Assembly (NCBI RefSeq): GCF_002216775.1
Contig: NZ_CP022315.1
Location: 62,001-126,000 of the forward strand
Length of the DNA stretch: 64,000 nt
Origin: Virgibacillus phasianinus
GTDB lineage: Bacteria > Bacillota > Bacilli > Bacillales > Amphibacillaceae
Reading direction: 5' to 3'
Program-made: the position numbers and the translations under genes
Part shown: positions 63,317 through 64,000 of the stretch, piece by piece
Layout: the number at the start of each line of letters is the position of its first letter
Position numbering within the stretch: the stretch's first letter is position 1
Notes under the pieces: generated by a model
Told to the model about the DNA's origin: nothing
Database searches by the model: none
What the model saw: only the letters and a program-made list of their open reading frames with translations

Positions 63317-64000
63317 TTACAAATACTTATCGAACCATTTCACTGTCTCTAAAATCGCATAACGGCTAACTTTATGACCCTGGTTCGGTTGATTCAAAAA
63401 CTTTATATCTTCTTTATCCTGATAAAGCTCGCGCGCCTTTTCATAAAAGGTAAAGGAATGATCAAACGGCACAACGGAATCAGATTCCCCGTGCCAAAAC
63501 AGTAATGGCCGGTTATTTAATTTTTCCATTTGCTCTGACAAGTCGTATTTTTTTAATGCCTCAAAAATTTCATTAATCATTTCTTCTGATACAGGTAAAT
63601 CCCCCATCCGTTTAAAGCTGGTAACCAGTGTATTCGCATAGGTGGTGATTTTTGGAGAACCCATCAGCACGCAGGCCACCTTTATCCATGGAAACTGCGT
63701 TAATGCAGCTGATGTGGTAATTCCACCCATACTTGTGCCAGCAATACCAAAGCGGTCATCAAGTAGTAATTTCTCCTTTTGCAGGACATCGTAAATTACT
63801 TTTGTTTCGTCGACATTCTGCATGACGATATCCCAAAATGAAATTTGTTTTTTGAGTGCTGATATCTCAATTTCACGTTCTCCATGATATTCACTGTCAG
63901 GCAGCACGACACGGAATCCTTTTTCAGCAAGGAGATAGGCTAGTGGTAAATTATGTTCTTTCGCACTTGTGAAACCATGATGATACAACACGACTGGCAA
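63317..64000 (-). CDS. Alpha/beta hydrolase, YitV-type esterase (5' end cut by window)
   Basis: The visible 227 residues hold VVLYHHGFTSAKEHN, the nucleophile motif GIAGTSMGGITTS (Ser in GTSMGG), the Asp in FWHGESDSVVPFDHS and the His in NQPNQGHKVSRYA, a complete catalytic triad. The gene begins beyond 64000. It corresponds to YitV next to YitW in B. subtilis. The substrate is not known. Confidence 0.88.
   Translation of the reverse strand: MPVVLYHHGFTSAKEHNLPLAYLLAEKGFRVVLPDSEYHGEREIEISALKKQISFWDIVMQNVDETKVIYDVLQKEKLLLDDRFGIAGTSMGGITTSAALTQFPWIKVACVLMGSPKITTYANTLVTSFKRMGDLPVSEEMINEIFEALKKYDLSEQMEKLNNRPLLFWHGESDSVVPFDHSFTFYEKARELYQDKEDIKFLNQPNQGHKVSRYAILETVKWFDKYL

Overview
The window is a stretch of chromosome from an endospore-forming, low-GC Firmicute of the family Bacillaceae. 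A moderately halophilic genus such as Virgibacillus, Oceanobacillus or Lentibacillus is likely, but the genus is an inference from protein style. Spore genes (CotZ/CotY type, CotO, Tlp), T-box control of trpS, a FapR-type operator at fabH, and a gene order close to the Bacillus subtilis yja/yjb region support this. No prophage, CRISPR array, rRNA or tRNA was seen.

Layout. Positions 1-11.9 kb hold metabolic and accessory genes: a DUF2254 membrane protein, an acyl-CoA ligase, a GMC oxidoreductase with a gluconate-dehydrogenase-3 type partner, an RQC-minor-1 protein, VOC and DinB proteins, a serine hydrolase, and a GNAT gene broken by one base. Positions 12.8-17.7 kb contain a tight three-gene operon (PlsY homologue, GNAT-aminotransferase fusion, LtaS-like phosphotransferase) that could build or modify an envelope lipid. 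Positions 17.9-25.4 kb carry small regulatory and enzyme genes and one composite pseudogene. Positions 24.1-27.3 kb are a spore cluster: tlp, a 35-residue gene, a His/Asp-rich protein, cotZ and cotO.

Positions 28.3-57.5 kb are the conserved core, in reversed B. subtilis order: mgtE, rodA-like, prpE, rluD-like, nadK, relQ, CYTH, globin, spxH, pepF, coiA, mecA, spx, yjbC, then (after beta-oxidation genes and a 3D-domain protein) trpS, yjbA, fabF, fabH and med. This core links redox stress (Spx and its ClpXP adaptor SpxH), competence (MecA, CoiA, Med), alarmone synthesis and fatty-acid initiation. Positions 58-64 kb hold uppP, a YrhK protein, an IS110 insertion sequence, moaD-moaE-mobB, a DUF59 Fe-S assembly factor and an esterase cut by the window edge.

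The most unusual content is between the genes. At least four kinds of dispersed non-coding element recur. (1) A 220-bp palindromic element with 16-bp terminal inverted repeats and, in one clean case, an exact 8-bp target duplication; larger copies carry internal modules, and copies nest in other palindromic elements. (2) A 66-bp hairpin/terminator-like sequence in five intergenic regions, two copies identical. (3) Arrays of degenerate motifs with an almost exact 20-bp period and no coding capacity. (4) A repeat starting GAGGCTGGGACAAAAG that sits at gene 3' ends as a terminator and once supplies the last 17 codons of a protein. These look like small mobile or gene-converted elements without their own protein, and they are the best candidates for undescribed biology here.
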